This document shows positions 21,790 through 32,948 of a stretch of DNA of 64,000 nucleotides, in pieces. Position 1 is the first letter of the stretch. Each line of letters starts with the position of its first letter. This DNA comes from Adiantum capillus-veneris (lineage: Eukaryota > Streptophyta > Polypodiopsida > Polypodiales > Pteridaceae). Made by a program: the position numbers and the translations under genes. Location of the stretch: contig CM043949.1 of NCBI GenBank assembly GCA_014529385.2, positions 107,015,054 through 107,079,053 on the forward strand. The letters run 5' to 3'. The notes beneath the pieces are model-generated. The model saw only the letters and a list, made by a program, of their open reading frames with translations. It made no database searches and was not told the origin of the DNA.

Positions 21790-21829
21790 GTGGGGCTAAA
21801 GTCCCTAAGGACTGGATGACAAGAAGAGA

Positions 21830-22640
21830 ATGGGGTCTAGGAGGGCCTCTTTATTTGGCCGTATGTATAGGTATCCACCTAACATGGGGAAAATGCAAGA
21901 GCCACCTGTGGCTATGGAGAGACCAAAGCCTATGCTAGGTCAACAACCACCACTACCAGGAAACAATGCAATACTAGTCAAGTATATGCATACTAAGGGA
22001 AAGTGTAAAAGTATGCCATACTATTGTTTATGCCATTCAATGAAGCTAGTTCATCTACCATGGTAGCAGAAGAAGATTTGTATAATCACCCACCACAAAC
22101 TGTCGTGGTTGAAAAAAATGAATGTCTAGAACCTGATAAGAATGACAAGCCACTTGAGGCAAGAAAGGGGGTCATTGTCTCAAGGATTGTACTAAGGACC
22201 CAACAAACAAAGAGAAAACATCATTAAACATAGTCAATATCTTGCCAAATAGCTCCTTTGATAGTGAACCAATAGATCCAGTCAAAGTAGTTATGAGGGC
22301 ACAAGCCAAAAAGCATAAACAAAACGGTGCAAACGAGTTGAAAAACAAAAAAAGACCCTCTCAAAATTCCAAGAGAAGGAGACATCACCATTATGAGCTT
22401 AAGAAATAAAAATAAAGAAGGAAAATTTAGAAAATCCAAGAAAGAACCAAGTCCACTTTGATAGATTTCAAAGAGCCAAAAGCAAAATCAGGTGGTTCAG
22501 TACTTGTGGATAGAATCTATGAGCCCATCAACGTAGCCTTGGAAGCTTTCCAAGCAATAATGAAAGAGGAACAGACCATGGAAACCAAATGGAAGAGTTA
22601 TCCAACCCCTGATATGAAGCAATAAAGCTGGAGGCCTATT
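21830..22640 (+). pseudogene. gag fragment of an E2-like element
   Basis: AMERPKPMLGQQPPLPG matches E2 gag (GIERPQPVLGQQPPLPG). Further on come a decayed zinc-finger-like stretch with LKDCTKDPTNKEK, VVMRAQAKKHKQ (E2: VVTRAQAKKTTR), and SGGSVLVDRIYEP (E2: SGGSVLVDKVHEP). The order matches E2, with stops and shifts between blocks. It is an older relative of E2, but no LTRs of it were seen. Confidence 0.75.
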
Positions 22641-24078
22641 AGAATCTAATAAGAATCACACAAATGATGCTTGAATCACAAAAACCAAAAGTTGATATAA
22701 TTGAAAATCCTGCAAAAGACAAAACAAAATTGAGAACATTGGAGATGAAAAACACTAAAGACCTAGAGATTTTTTAGCTGAAAAGAAAAGCATTAAAACC
22801 ATAGCATATGAGAGTGAAGATGGGCTTTAGGGAATTCCCCTTGTAGAGGAAGATTAGCATGAAACCCTAATGGAAGTGAGAGAAAATACACCTTTTGTAA
22901 CTACTCTTGGACTTCAAACAAAATTTGGTCTAACTGGCACTCTATAGCTCCAAATGACTCCAAAATTTAATCATATGCTCAATACACTATGGTCTAGCCA
23001 TTGGTATACTCAGTATCTGAAAATTTTGCATTTTTGGGATTGAAGATAATAAGCGTGATTATTATCTATGTGCCTAGTTTTGCAAGATTTTCAACTTTTG
23101 ATGGTTCCCACATCTAGTAGAAAGGATTGAAATTGACTAGGTCATTTTCCCTATTGATAACAATCATTTTGTTTTTTTGTAAGTGGTGTTCATAAAGTGG
23201 ATTTGAGACCCTGGGCATGTGTGTTTAGACTATTTTCTTTCTTATAAGTTTGGTATAGATTGGAGCTCAATAGCTTGCCCACCTATACATTTGGCATAGC
23301 TGTCAAGAATGAAGTGACCTAAACTAGAGAAAACCTCAACGCTTGGATATCATTGTCTATTACTTCCTCTAGGTTTACCTAGAGAAATAAATCATCTTTT
23401 AAAAACTGCTTAGTTGAGGAGCTCTATAGAGGTGTCTTGGTATTAGTCGTACTTGCTGAGGACCTTTAGACATAATGGTTGATAAGTTAGATTGTGTCAA
23501 AATCTAAAAGTTGACACTCGCTTTATAAAAGAACAGCCAAAACATCAGTGTTTGTGGAAATTTTCTATTACCTGTGTTGTGTTTTGATTATGAGTAGGTT
23601 AAGTAGTCATCTTGATGGATTTCTAATATATCTCACTCTCTAAAGGACCATCAATGACTTGTTCTTTGAACTTTCAGAGCTCTAAGTTTTGGACTCTAAA
23701 TGTTAGCTTAAAAGGCCAGCAAACAATGTTTCAGCTCAAAAACTGATCTTGAGAAGATGTAGAAGCAATGTGGTAAGTCAAAGCTAGAGTTGGAGGAAAT
23801 TTTTAAAGGTTTGTAAAAAAAGACATCATTCTCTTTTGTGTGATAACTACATACACACCTAGAAGCTTATTATTGATGTGTCAATACCCCTCCCATAGCT
23901 AAAATGTTATTCTTATGCTTAAATCATGAGTTATGGATTGATTATCAAGAGGATTAGCAACAACAGATTCACAAAACCATCGCGAGAGGCTTACGTTGTT
24001 ACATAGAGCTTTTCACCTGTGAACACATAAAAGTAGATGTCACTTCAAAATGGACATCCACAAGGGAGATATGAGCAT

Positions 24079-24124
<46 letters not shown>

Positions 24125-25457
24125 AAAGTGATTTGAGACAACGATGTACGCATTATATCTTAGCGAAGGTTTAGAAATGACAATCTAGTGACTCAAACGG
24201 GTAGAATGGAATTGCAGATCATAGTTGGGCTATAATTACTTACAATCTAGAAACTCATAGCCTTGACTACCAACCATATAAATCTATATGAATATAAGAA
24301 GGTAAAATATTTGGAGTAAATGGGATTTGCATTTAGTAATAATGTGAAATTACAATCCTTGGGCTCAAAAAATGGTAGCTTTGTCAGCCTAATGCTAACA
24401 AAGCCCAAGAGAGGGTGGTTGGTTTTTTTTGAAAAGTTGATCTCTTAAACAAAGAAGACTCTATCAAAATTTTGTTAGGATAATTTTTTTCTTTATCATT
24501 ACATTTCCTTAATTTTATGTTGAATATCACAAAACAATGGATGCTTTGTTTTGTGAAAATGCTCCAAGTGGATACTGCAATGCCTAGAAAAAAAGAGGTT
24601 GGGCAAAACTCCAAAAATTCACACGAAAGTGGGTTGATATCAACAATGAGAATCCTATGTATTCTCCATCGTTGCTTGAATAGAATGTGATGCCATGGGA
24701 GGCACACGTATGCCCTTGGTGGCTCAATTACCAATTGGTGTTATCCCAAAGCAAGATAAATATCTTCATGAGAGTATGTTCTCTAAACCATGTAAATAAT
24801 GAATTTGCTTTTTAATGATAGGTTTTTGTGGTCATGCATGTGATGATAAAAATAATGATGCTTGTAGGATTCAAATAAGAGATACATAGTAGTAGAGAAA
24901 TCGATGCACTTACTACACCCACTACTTCGGAAAAGCAAGCAACCCAAGGGAGTAGAAATGAGAACACTCAATCTAAGAAGAATGCCACCTCGAGGTAGTC
25001 AATCTAATGTGTCGGCTACTCAATCAACCATTGGAGCCACTTCTACTCAAATTGTTAGTATTCTTGACAAAAAAAGGTTAAGGGCTTATGAAACCACCAA
25101 GCACCTCAAGCGATCTACAAAATAAGGGTATGTTGGATTCCTCAATAGTGCCATTATCACCTTTGTTGGAGAGTCATCTATAGGTTGAGGGAGTTGGGAG
25201 AGGTGACCTATGACGTTCTGTAGGTGAGTGGTCTTAAATTAATTTGATATTAGTCTTGCTTGCATATAAAACTTGTTTGAAAGATATCAAATTTAAGAAT
25301 GGTTGCAAGGATCTAGTAACAAGCTTATGTTGCTGCTCTCCTTGTTGATATTGCCATAATTGATAGATGATCCCTAGATAGGTAAACACAAAAATCATGT
25401 AAAATTGCATTGTAATTAGTTTTGCAATATAAGACTATGTATTGTTTTTGGAATAGC
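22641..25457. other. Unassigned AT-rich stretch
   Basis: No convincing gene was seen. A (GA)n tract lies at 24081-24122. The open frame at 24904-25125 is basic and Ser/Thr-rich but has no recognisable domain. This is the pre-insertion DNA left of E2; the same DNA continues right of E2 at 44652. Confidence 0.4.
24081..24122. repeat. (GA)n microsatellite
   Basis: Uninterrupted GA run of about 20 units. Confidence 0.97.
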
Positions 25458-25462
25458 ATCAA
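25458..25462. repeat. E2 target-site duplication, left copy
   Basis: ATCAA precedes the TG of the left LTR; the same five bases follow the right LTR at 44647-44651. Confidence 0.92.
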
Positions 25463-25671
25463 TGTCGAGCCAGCAGAGGATCACACCCACATTTTTGCTC
25501 ACACTCATCATTTTGTAACCATTGATTGTAATAAATGTCTTTCCGACATTAATTTTGATTTGAGCCATTCATTAAGTAACGGGACTCAATTGAGTTTCCA
25601 GCTTGTAATCCCGAAGTAATTTCACTTGCTAATGTAATTAGTTAGAGATGTTCTCACCTCCAAGGCTGAGG

Positions 25672-25678
25672 TATATAA
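25672..25678 (+). promoter_or_regulatory. TATA box in E2 LTR
   Basis: TATATAA lies about 70 bp before the GA tract, with the same sequence in the 3' LTR at about 43885. It probably marks the U3/R border, with the GA tract in the transcribed leader. Confidence 0.65.
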
Positions 25679-25746
25679 GCCAAAGTTTTTGTAACCTAAG
25701 GGGAAGATTATTAATCAAAGTGAGTTTTTGAGCGCCGTGACTGTGT

Positions 25747-25748
<2 letters not shown>

Positions 25749-25841
<93 letters not shown>
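25749..25841. repeat. (GA)46 tract in E2 5' LTR
   Basis: Uninterrupted GA run. The 3' LTR copy at 43964-44020 is about 36 bases shorter, showing microsatellite drift since insertion. Confidence 0.97.
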
Positions 25842-25843
<2 letters not shown>

Positions 25844-26469
25844 TTATCTACTTGCTACGCGAGCTACGGAGCCGCCATTGGAGAAGTGACACCGCCATTG
25901 TGTTAGCAACGGCGAGAGCTACGCACAGATACCAAGAGTGCGCGCTATCGGCTTCTATGTGTGGTAAGTTCCTACGAGCTTCGGTGTGAGTTTTCTTCCA
26001 ACTCGTGTGTCGGAATGGAGCGTGCAACATATCTATAGAACCACAACGAGTAGAGCTACACATTAGTACCATCGGGGTTAGGTTTCGGTCACCTGTATAT
26101 TTCGGCCTGTCTTCATACGCGTTTACCGCACGGAGTGGTTATAGGTTGATTTTGCAGTTCAAGTCTTTAGGGTGTTGTTCTTACCTAGTGTATAAACTTC
26201 CCCTTGAGTTTGAGATCGATTCAATGATTCTAGATCCTGTTTCGTATAGCATTCGTTCGTAGTACGGATTTCAGTCACTTGCGTATTTTAGAACTTAGAT
26301 TTGATCTCCTTAGTAGTGATTGTCATTAGAAGGTCGAGTAGGTGATTTGACATCCACCTAGTTGTTTCCATGCGCCTGCGGGTCAAGCTCCGTCCTCGTC
26401 TGACAAATTCTGTTGTTGGTTGAGTTCTCGCTATTTAGCTTCCGCTAGCGGCGTAACTGCCTTAACATT

Positions 26470-26487
26470 TGGCGCCGTTGCTAGGGA
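26470..26487 (+). other. E2 primer-binding site
   Basis: TGGCGCCGTTGCTAGGGA starts two bases after the 5' LTR. It nearly matches the site reported for plant Athila/Tat-type elements (tRNA-Asp class). Confidence 0.85.
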
Positions 26488-27005
26488 CGAGAGCCCTAAG
26501 TAGGTGACCTTAGACTAATCTTACGAGGTGAGTCGTATAAAATACTTTGTATACTTTAGTTAGAAAAGATCTAGGAGTGGTGGACTCCGAAGATCTCGAG
26601 AGATACTAGGAAGTGGGGTATTCCTGGGTCTTCCGTGTTGACAGTATTTTTAGTTTAGCTTAGATTTGTTTGTTGTTTTGTTGGTGTTGAGTAGTTGTTG
26701 ATAGAAGAAGAATTTGCTAGTCCGTGAGTGACAGTGGATCTCTTTAAAATCACAATTACCAAACCCATTTTATGATTAGGAATAGCTTAGGTAGGACTTC
26801 ATTTGATCCTGATCTAGAGCTAGTAATCATTGGAGTATTTGCTTGATATGGTTGATTGCATGTTAGATCACTAAACCGTCGAGTTAGTAGTGAAACTTGC
26901 AATAAACAAAAGTCAGAGAAATTTTCTGTGTATCTGGGAGTTGCTGAGCACTTGAGAAAGCTTTAGGAAGGATTCTGTGCCAAAAAACTGGAAATCTGCA
27001 ACTTT

Positions 27006-27029
27006 AGACATCATACGTGTATGATGTCT
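27006..27029. repeat. Palindrome copy 1 (leader)
   Basis: AGACATCATACG/TGTATGATGTCT, one of nine 24-bp copies in E2; the half-sites match except at the central bases. Confidence 0.9.
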
Positions 27030-27281
27030 AAATGACCAAACAGAAATTTTGACTTTACCAGAGTGTTCAAAAGGGGGGTTATACCCTAATTTCAACTTAA
27101 AACAAGAGCATTAACACTCAAAGAAACCCAAAAAGACAAGCCGGAGTCCAAGAAACGCAAAGAATAGGAAATTTTGGATTCAGATCTTGTTTTTACATTC
27201 AAACCTGACAAAAACACTTGAAACTCAATTATAAACATTGGAGAAGGCTTAAAACCAAGAATAGTCAAAATCTGGGACAAA

Positions 27282-27305
27282 AGACATCATACGCGTATAA
27301 TGTCT
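27282..27305. repeat. Palindrome copy 2 (leader)
   Basis: AGACATCATACG/CGTATAATGTCT; one base change in the right arm, with A/T-rich extensions on both sides. Confidence 0.9.
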
Positions 27306-27406
27306 TTTAGCACATCCACTGCTTATTTTTGATATCTGACCTGACAAGATTGTTACAAACACTGTAGAAAGCATAAATATCAAGTCTTGACCCAAATTGA
27401 TGAAAA

Positions 27407-27430
27407 AGACATCATACACGTATGATGTCT
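27407..27430. repeat. Palindrome copy 3 (leader)
   Basis: AGACATCATACA/CGTATGATGTCT; arms intact, one change at the centre. Confidence 0.9.
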
Positions 27431-27687
27431 TTGACCTAATTTTGGACATATTTTGATACTTTGCCAACACAGATCCATTGTAATAGCTGTCTAGAGGTTA
27501 TATTTCAAGTTTCATCCCATTTGGATCACAATTGACCCAAAACAAGTCAAAAGCGAAAAATTGCCAAGAAAAGCCTAAATTAGCCATAACTTGCTCAAAC
27601 AGAGTTCGAACTGAATTTTGTGAGTGAACAGAGCATAAGGGGGCTCTGAGAGTGAGCATAACCAAAATAGTCCAAATCTGTGAAAAA

Positions 27688-27711
27688 AGACATCATACGC
27701 GTATAATGTCT
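27688..27711. repeat. Palindrome copy 4 (leader)
   Basis: AGACATCATACG/CGTATAATGTCT, flanked by A and T runs that lengthen the potential stem to about 16 bp. Confidence 0.9.
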
Positions 27712-28091
27712 TTTTCAGCATAACTGCAACAAAATTCTCACTTGATGAAACAGAAGTTGTCCAACTGACAAGATTAAACAATTGACCAAGTATCAATCAG
27801 TTTGGATCAATTATGACCACAAAAACTTGGGAAAACAAATTGCCGAGACGGAAAAGTTAAAGTCCTTTAGGGGAATTGATGAATTTGAGATCGGGCAGGA
27901 ATCTCTAGAATAACCAACCAAAACAAGGGGAACAAGCAAGTGTCATATTAACCGAGGGAAGTGTAAACCAAAGTTGGGTGCAACCATTAGAGCCGATCTT
28001 TGAAGGAAGTGTTTCTGATACTTCTTTGGAGAGATCTTACGAAATATTCACCGAACACTTGGAACACTTGAACCTGAACAACAGAGAAAAT

Positions 28092-29297
28092 ATGGCAGCA
28101 GGATCATCAAACCCTTCCGCCACAATGAAGCTATTGTTCATAAAATACCAGTACGACAATGAGCAAGGTGCCAAGATCTACAAAGATGGAATGGACCGCT
28201 ATTGTGTAAAGATAGAAGATAGACCTAGTGAGTTCAAGGACTTAGTGCCTGTGAGCTATAGCGGAGATAGATATCTAGATGACGAGGGTACCATGTATTT
28301 GGTAGTCCTAAACCCTAACATTGTGGACAAGTGGGGATTGATGGGCACCAAAGCCAAAGTAGATGAAGAACTTGAGGAGAAAGCACCAATAATGAACTTC
28401 CCTGATGCGAGGTTAAGAAGAGAGAATGAAACTACAAGGATCAACAATGATAACATCTATGTGGGGCTATACAAATATAATAATGGGGAGCAAGATCTCT
28501 ATTATAGATGTGAAGAACCCTACACCGGAGAGTTGACAGACCAAAAAAGACTTTATGTCTTTACCTACACAGAGGGATCGGAAGTGAAAATTGCCGCTTA
28601 CGACAAGTATGGGAGGCAATACTCAACAATGGGCAAGAAAGAATTAGAAGGATATACATACTTTGGGGGACCACTACATCAGTATTATGTTACTTCTAGC
28701 TCACAAAGACCAACACCAACAAATGGAGTGCAAAACCCAATGACAACAGGAGGACAAAGAACTCAGGCTGCTGACTCTTTCAGTCAACCTCAGTACTCGA
28801 AGCCCGGACCAATGGGATCATTACATTCCAGAGAGTTAATGGATACGAATCGAGGTAGTGCAGTTCCAATCTCCACGTATACCACTCTAGGTCCAAGGTT
28901 CGAAGCGGAACCATCACATTTACCTCTTGGTAGTAGACTCGGAGCAGGGGAACCGACAAGGGTAACCCATGAAGTCCATGATGCTAGAGAAAGCTTTAGC
29001 CGCGACACAGGAGCAATGAGATTGGTAGCAGACCATAGACGTATGAGACCATCTCAAGTAGCCAAGTGTATGCCAAAGAAGTATGGTGGTTCAGGAGATC
29101 CGTATGCACATGTGTCACTCTTTAAGCAAGTCTTAAGAGCTGAGCAGATAACAGATTTCCATACACAATATGAGGGATTTGGTCTTACTGTAGAAGGTAC
29201 GACATTGACATGGTTTCAACAACTGAACAGAGGGGGATTCCATGACATTGACCATTTGCTAAGAGAGTTTGCTGAGGAATTCAAAACGAGGGATTAA
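28092..29297 (+). CDS. E2 gag, first frame
   Basis: The first in-frame ATG is at 28092 (MAAGSSNPSATMKLL); the frame is open further upstream without an ATG. The N-terminal about 300 residues are polar and unrecognised. The C-terminal part carries the gag domain start (AKCMPKKYGGSGDPYAHVSLF, LTVEGTTLTWFQQL, HLLREFAEEFK). A one-base shift in an A4 run at about 29284-29287 moves gag into the next frame, so this frame ends early at 29297. Gag forms the particle shell. Confidence 0.8.
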   Translation: MAAGSSNPSATMKLLFIKYQYDNEQGAKIYKDGMDRYCVKIEDRPSEFKDLVPVSYSGDRYLDDEGTMYLVVLNPNIVDKWGLMGTKAKVDEELEEKAPIMNFPDARLRRENETTRINNDNIYVGLYKYNNGEQDLYYRCEEPYTGELTDQKRLYVFTYTEGSEVKIAAYDKYGRQYSTMGKKELEGYTYFGGPLHQYYVTSSSQRPTPTNGVQNPMTTGGQRTQAADSFSQPQYSKPGPMGSLHSRELMDTNRGSAVPISTYTTLGPRFEAEPSHLPLGSRLGAGEPTRVTHEVHDARESFSRDTGAMRLVADHRRMRPSQVAKCMPKKYGGSGDPYAHVSLFKQVLRAEQITDFHTQYEGFGLTVEGTTLTWFQQLNRGGFHDIDHLLREFAEEFKTRD

Positions 29298-30750
29298 GCA
29301 CAATACGGTCTCACAAATATATGCTTTTAAACAAAGAGAACACGAAAAAGTGAAGGAAGCTTCACTTCGCTTCAAACAATACATTGAGAGATGTCCAGTA
29401 CGTGAACGACCACAAGATGACAGACTATCTGTTCTCTTTATTGAAGGATTGAGAAACGACACTCTCAAGAAGGACTTGCACTTGAAAGCTTGTACAAGTT
29501 TCGAGCAAGTAACGAGAGAAGCATTGTACTTAGTGGATAACTGTACGGTTTATGGAGAGGTGTCAGCGGATACAGATTTTGCATCCAGTAGCTCTTCCTC
29601 CGTAGCGAGCGAGACTACCACTAAAAAGAATGTTCAAACAACAACCATGCCAAATGTAGAGCAAATGATAGAAGATGCTCTAAAAAGGATGGCACCATAC
29701 CAAAAACCATTGCCAAAACCACTGAAATGGTGTGCTATTGAACAAAAATGGACAAACCATCCAACAGAGGAGTGCTATTACAACAAAGGGTATGTAAGGG
29801 AGCGTCAGTATGCACCTCCTGCTCAATTAGCACCACCTCAGGTACATCCAGTACCTCGATACCCAACGGGAAATGTACCAGGACCTATGGGGATAGAAAG
29901 ACCGCAACCGGTATTGGGACAACAACCACCTTTACCAGGAGCAAGACCAGTGGGCATTAGATATGCACCAACCTTAGAGAATCAGGAAGAACAAGCCTTA
30001 GTGCCTGTTCAAGCCTATTATGAAGAATCTGGTGCACACATGTCTCCAACTGTGTATTACCCACCAGAAGAACCCAAACAACCAGAACCATGGGGCATGA
30101 TTGGGAATGTTGGAACACCAACAGTTACAAGTGCTTCTGATGAAGAGAGATACAATTTGGACGCAAGAACATTGATGTTCATAGCTCATGGAGGGTTAAC
30201 AGGACAAAGACCATCCTATCCACAAAGGACGAATCAAGTGGGACCAAGACCAGCACTAGGACCCTGTTACAAGTGTGGAGGTGACCATCTGATGAATGTT
30301 TGTCCACATACGGAAATCATTAGAATTAACGCTTATTGCACTGAGTGTGGGGTTACTCACTTCATTGAGGATTGTTCAAAGAATCCAAACAAAGTGCAAA
30401 AGACGACATTGAATATGCTAGAAACTATTCCTACCAGCAGTGGGTCTGAAAATGAAACTCTGATACCAACGCAAGTTGTTACTAGAGCTCAAGCTAAGAA
30501 AACCACTAGAGAACCTGAGAATGGAAAGTTAGCGACTGAAGTGGTTAGTCAAGGACCGCGGAGTCAGAGAAACACATGGAAAGCTAGAAAAGCACGCATG
30601 AAGTTGAGAAAAGAACGTGAAGACGCTATTCTAGCTGAGGAACTAAAGCAAACTAAAGATAGATTAGAAAAACTTGAGAGTCAAAACGGGAAACGAGAGA
30701 TGAGCCCGAAAGAACGAAACAAAAGAGTATCAAAGAAACAACGAGCTTAA
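29287..30750 (+). CDS. E2 gag, second frame with zinc knuckles
   Basis: This frame continues the gag domain (IYAFKQREHEKVKEASLRFKQYI, LFIEGLRNDTLKKDLHL). A Pro-rich stretch (RPQPVLGQQPPLPG) follows, then a WCAIEQKW...HPTEEC finger, CYKCGGDHLMNVC and CTECGVTHFIEDC (both CX2CX3HX4C), and a basic, coiled C-terminus (LRKEREDAILAEELKQTKDRLEKLES). The stop at 30750 lies close to the next frame, and the matching relic at 21830-22640 suggests the two were once continuous. Confidence 0.85.
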   Translation, partial: RGIKHNTVSQIYAFKQREHEKVKEASLRFKQYIERCPVRERPQDDRLSVLFIEGLRNDTLKKDLHLKACTSFEQVTREALYLVDNCTVYGEVSADTDFASSSSSSVASETTTKKNVQTTTMPNVEQMIEDALKRMAPYQKPLPKPLKWCAIEQKWTNHPTEECYYNKGYVRERQYAPPAQLAPPQVHPVPRYPTGNVPGPMGIERPQPVLGQQPPLPGARPVGIRYAPTLENQEEQALVPVQAYYEESGAHMSPTVYYPPEEPKQPEPWGMIGNVGTPTVTSASDEERYNLDARTLMFIAHGGLTGQRPSYPQRTNQVGPRPALGPCYKCGGDHLMNVCPHTEIIRINAYCTECGVTHFIEDCSKNPNKVQKTTLNMLETIPTSSGSENETLIPTQVVTRAQAKKTTREPENGKLATEVVSQGPRSQRNTWKARKARMKLRKEREDAILAEELKQTKDRLEKLESQNGKREMSPKERNKRVSKKQRA

Positions 30751-31451
30751 GCTCAGGGGGATCAGTGCTAGTCGACAAAGTACACGAACCATTGGACGCA
30801 CTGATGAGAGCTTACGAAGCTAGGTTAAAGAACAACCAAACACAAGAACAGAGGTGGATGACATACCCAAACGCGGAATTGGAAAAGCAGAGACTTGAAA
30901 TGTGCCAGAGAATGATCGAGACTGCACAAGCCTTATTAGAACCACCAAGAGAAACAATGAATTGTGGAACGGAAAACCCAATTCAGCAAGAGACTATCAT
31001 TTCACGGGTAGCTGAAAAGACTCCCAGTGCACAAAAGCCTGAAAATACACACAAGGATGACCGCATAGTATTGAACACAACCGATCAGGAGATAGAGAGT
31101 TTTCATCCAGTCATACAGAGGATTTACGGAAGAGATGAGGATTACAATGAATTTTGGAAACAAGTGAGAGAGGCAAACTTTGCAAACGAGCTAAGTTGCC
31201 AAGCTAATCAGACAAATTGGGAAAAGGACATCAGGAATCCTCCCATAGTGGAATTTGAGGCAGGATCTCAAGTGGACTTGGATCTGCAATCTTACTGGGG
31301 AGATGGGGGCTCTGTTAGAACAATGGAGAGCAAACCTCATTCACTGAATACCTTACCTTCATACTTAGGAGAGTATGAAGCAAAATCCGAGATTAGAGCA
31401 CTTCCCTCACGAAGAATCTCATCAAAAAAGTCATGGACTCGCAAGGATTGA
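30744..31451 (+). CDS. E2 gag-protease spacer
   Basis: Open frame starting with SLSSGGSVLVDKVHEP, also found in the relic at about 22490. It contains MCQRMIETAQALLEPP, which matches the E1 spacer. No enzyme motif. It ends 19 bases inside the protease ORF. Since E1 keeps spacer and protease lead-in in one frame, the break here is either an E2 mutation or a recoding site. Confidence 0.65.
   Translation, partial: SLSSGGSVLVDKVHEPLDALMRAYEARLKNNQTQEQRWMTYPNAELEKQRLEMCQRMIETAQALLEPPRETMNCGTENPIQQETIISRVAEKTPSAQKPENTHKDDRIVLNTTDQEIESFHPVIQRIYGRDEDYNEFWKQVREANFANELSCQANQTNWEKDIRNPPIVEFEAGSQVDLDLQSYWGDGGSVRTMESKPHSLNTLPSYLGEYEAKSEIRALPSRRISSKKSWTRKD
31424..31430 (+). promoter_or_regulatory. Possible -1 frameshift slippery heptamer
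   Basis: A AAA AAG lies in the frame required for simultaneous slippage (TCA AAA AAG), seven bases before the end of the shared overlap, and a -1 shift leads exactly into the protease ORF at ATG 31433. A downstream pseudoknot was not demonstrated. A-rich heptamers are common by chance, and E1 does not need a shift here. Confidence 0.35.
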
Positions 31452-32533
31452 TAGAGATCTTGTCAACACCAGTGACATGCACTATCACTCTAGCTGAGCT
31501 TTTGAGGCTAAGACCACATATGTGGACCACTGTAGGAAAATGCTTGGAGAAATTTGGGATAAAAGACCCAACATCGAGACTGCAAGAGGGTATACAAGAG
31601 CTGAGCAAACCACAAAAGAACGCTAAGCCTGTACCCTTAAACAAGGTCGGAGAGTATTGCGAAGGTGAAGAGGGGAATACAACCTTACCAGTTGAATTCC
31701 AAGGAGTGAACACGATGGCAATACTAGACAGCGGAGCTGGGGTAGCCATTGCTACAAAAGAAATCTGGAAAAAATGGGGAAAACCAGCAATAAGGAAGAC
31801 TAGGTTGAAACTCCAATTAGCAGATGGACACATGGAGAAACCTATGGGGTTATTAGAGAAAGTCGTAGTGACTTCTTGCGGCATTGAATACGAACATACT
31901 TTTGCTATTGTCGATTTTGGCAAGGAGAATAACTATGATATCATACTGGGAAGACCATTCATGAGACAGTTGAAAATGGTCCAGGATTGGGGCTACGATC
32001 ACATATACCTGAGAAATATGGAAACCACTACACGTGTGAACCTGAAAGACCATAGCTACAAAGATGTGAACCGAACACCGGTAGAGGAGTTTGATTCAGC
32101 TACTTTGGCGGGATCCGAATTTCCAGCTTGGTTAGGTAAGCCCAAGGAGTTATGGATGTGTGGAGCCTCGAAATGTGGAAGTCTGAAGCGAGAAGAATAT
32201 GTTTTAGAAAGGGCTATCGAAGACGAAACTTATATAGGAGAACCCTTTCCAGAGGACACGCTTGAACCATTAGAATGGACACACATTCTAGCAACCCTAG
32301 ATGTTTGTGCAATTCCGGATGGTCCCACAACAAAATTTTGCGACAAGGACGGGTACGACGTGGTTCCGTACTTCATGTTGAGAACTGTACTCGAAAAAGA
32401 AACTGAAAAGAACGATACACTGGAAAAGGAAGATGAAGAAGAGGTGTTTCACGACATTCCCGATCATCCAGAGTGGGGAAATGAAGCAGACAACGAGTCA
32501 ACGGACAATTCAAGCGAAACGAAGAAACTATAA
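31433..32533 (+). CDS. E2 aspartic protease (PR1) and linker
   Basis: The ATG at 31433 opens 366 codons. NKVGEYCEGEEGN leads into the retropepsin core MAILDSGAGVAIA (intact D-S-G-A), ADGHMEKPMGLLEKVVV, TFAIVDFGK and IILGRPFMRQLKMVQDWG. The rest is an acidic linker ending in ETEKNDTLEKEDEEEV, comparable to the acidic linker in E1. The protease processes Gag-Pol. Confidence 0.88.
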   Translation: MDSQGLIEILSTPVTCTITLAELLRLRPHMWTTVGKCLEKFGIKDPTSRLQEGIQELSKPQKNAKPVPLNKVGEYCEGEEGNTTLPVEFQGVNTMAILDSGAGVAIATKEIWKKWGKPAIRKTRLKLQLADGHMEKPMGLLEKVVVTSCGIEYEHTFAIVDFGKENNYDIILGRPFMRQLKMVQDWGYDHIYLRNMETTTRVNLKDHSYKDVNRTPVEEFDSATLAGSEFPAWLGKPKELWMCGASKCGSLKREEYVLERAIEDETYIGEPFPEDTLEPLEWTHILATLDVCAIPDGPTTKFCDKDGYDVVPYFMLRTVLEKETEKNDTLEKEDEEEVFHDIPDHPEWGNEADNESTDNSSETKKL

Positions 32534-32948
32534 CGGATGTCCGATTTTATGATTTTCCGAACCAAACTAAACAACGCCAGAAACGCTATAGAGCAAAGAG
32601 AAAAACAAAGGGGTTTAGAACCAATCCGATGCCTAGAATAAGAGGAAAAAATCAATTCCTAATGCTAGTAAAGGCGAAAGATTGTGTTAAGGACAAGATT
32701 TCTGGAAGAATGAGAGGCAATGATCAAAAGAGCTTACGAAAAGACAAAAGAAGCTCAAGAAATCAAGTTCAAAGGAATGAAACGAAAACTGAAAAGAAAA
32801 ATCAGAAAAGAACAAGCGCAACAGAGAACACACGGAGTCCAAGTTAGAACGTAGAAACAAGTACAGAGAGCTCAAGAAAACTCTGAAAGAAGTTTGGACG
32901 ACAGAAATTGAGAGTGGAGAGGACGAAAACGCCAAAATCAAGGAAAAC
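32534..32948 (+). pseudogene. E2 basic linker before RT, frame-shifted
   Basis: Lys/Arg-rich translated pieces in two frames (AYEKTKEAQEIKFKGMKRKLKRK and KIRKEQAQQR, and an alternative frame from 32629). It follows the acidic linker, as in E1 (KKSKRYKRRGY). The two-frame pattern suggests an indel. No domain is recognised. Confidence 0.45.

Larger units (their letters stand above)
25463..26467 (+). repeat. E2 5' LTR
   Basis: 1005 bp, TGTCGAGCC to GCCTTAACA, repeated at 43676-44646. It contains a TATA box and a (GA)46 tract at 25749-25841. The length difference from the 3' LTR is almost all in the GA tract. Confidence 0.95.
26488..28091 (+). promoter_or_regulatory. E2 leader with four-copy palindrome array
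   Basis: About 1.6 kb of non-coding DNA before gag. Near-perfect palindromes with half-site AGACATCATACG start at about 27006, 27282, 27407 and 27688, spaced 276, 125 and 281 bp. DNA between the palindromes is AT-rich with recurring phrases such as AACCCAAAAAGAC. The same palindrome and spacing appear before the accessory ORF (39174-40184). In RNA each copy would form a stem of about 11 bp; in DNA it could be a dimeric factor site. Either role is inferred. Confidence 0.8.

Noticed and set aside
25848-26262. Frames inside the E2 LTRs (also 44027-44441)
   Set aside because: Same frames in both LTRs; they are non-coding LTR sequence with the TATA box and GA tract.
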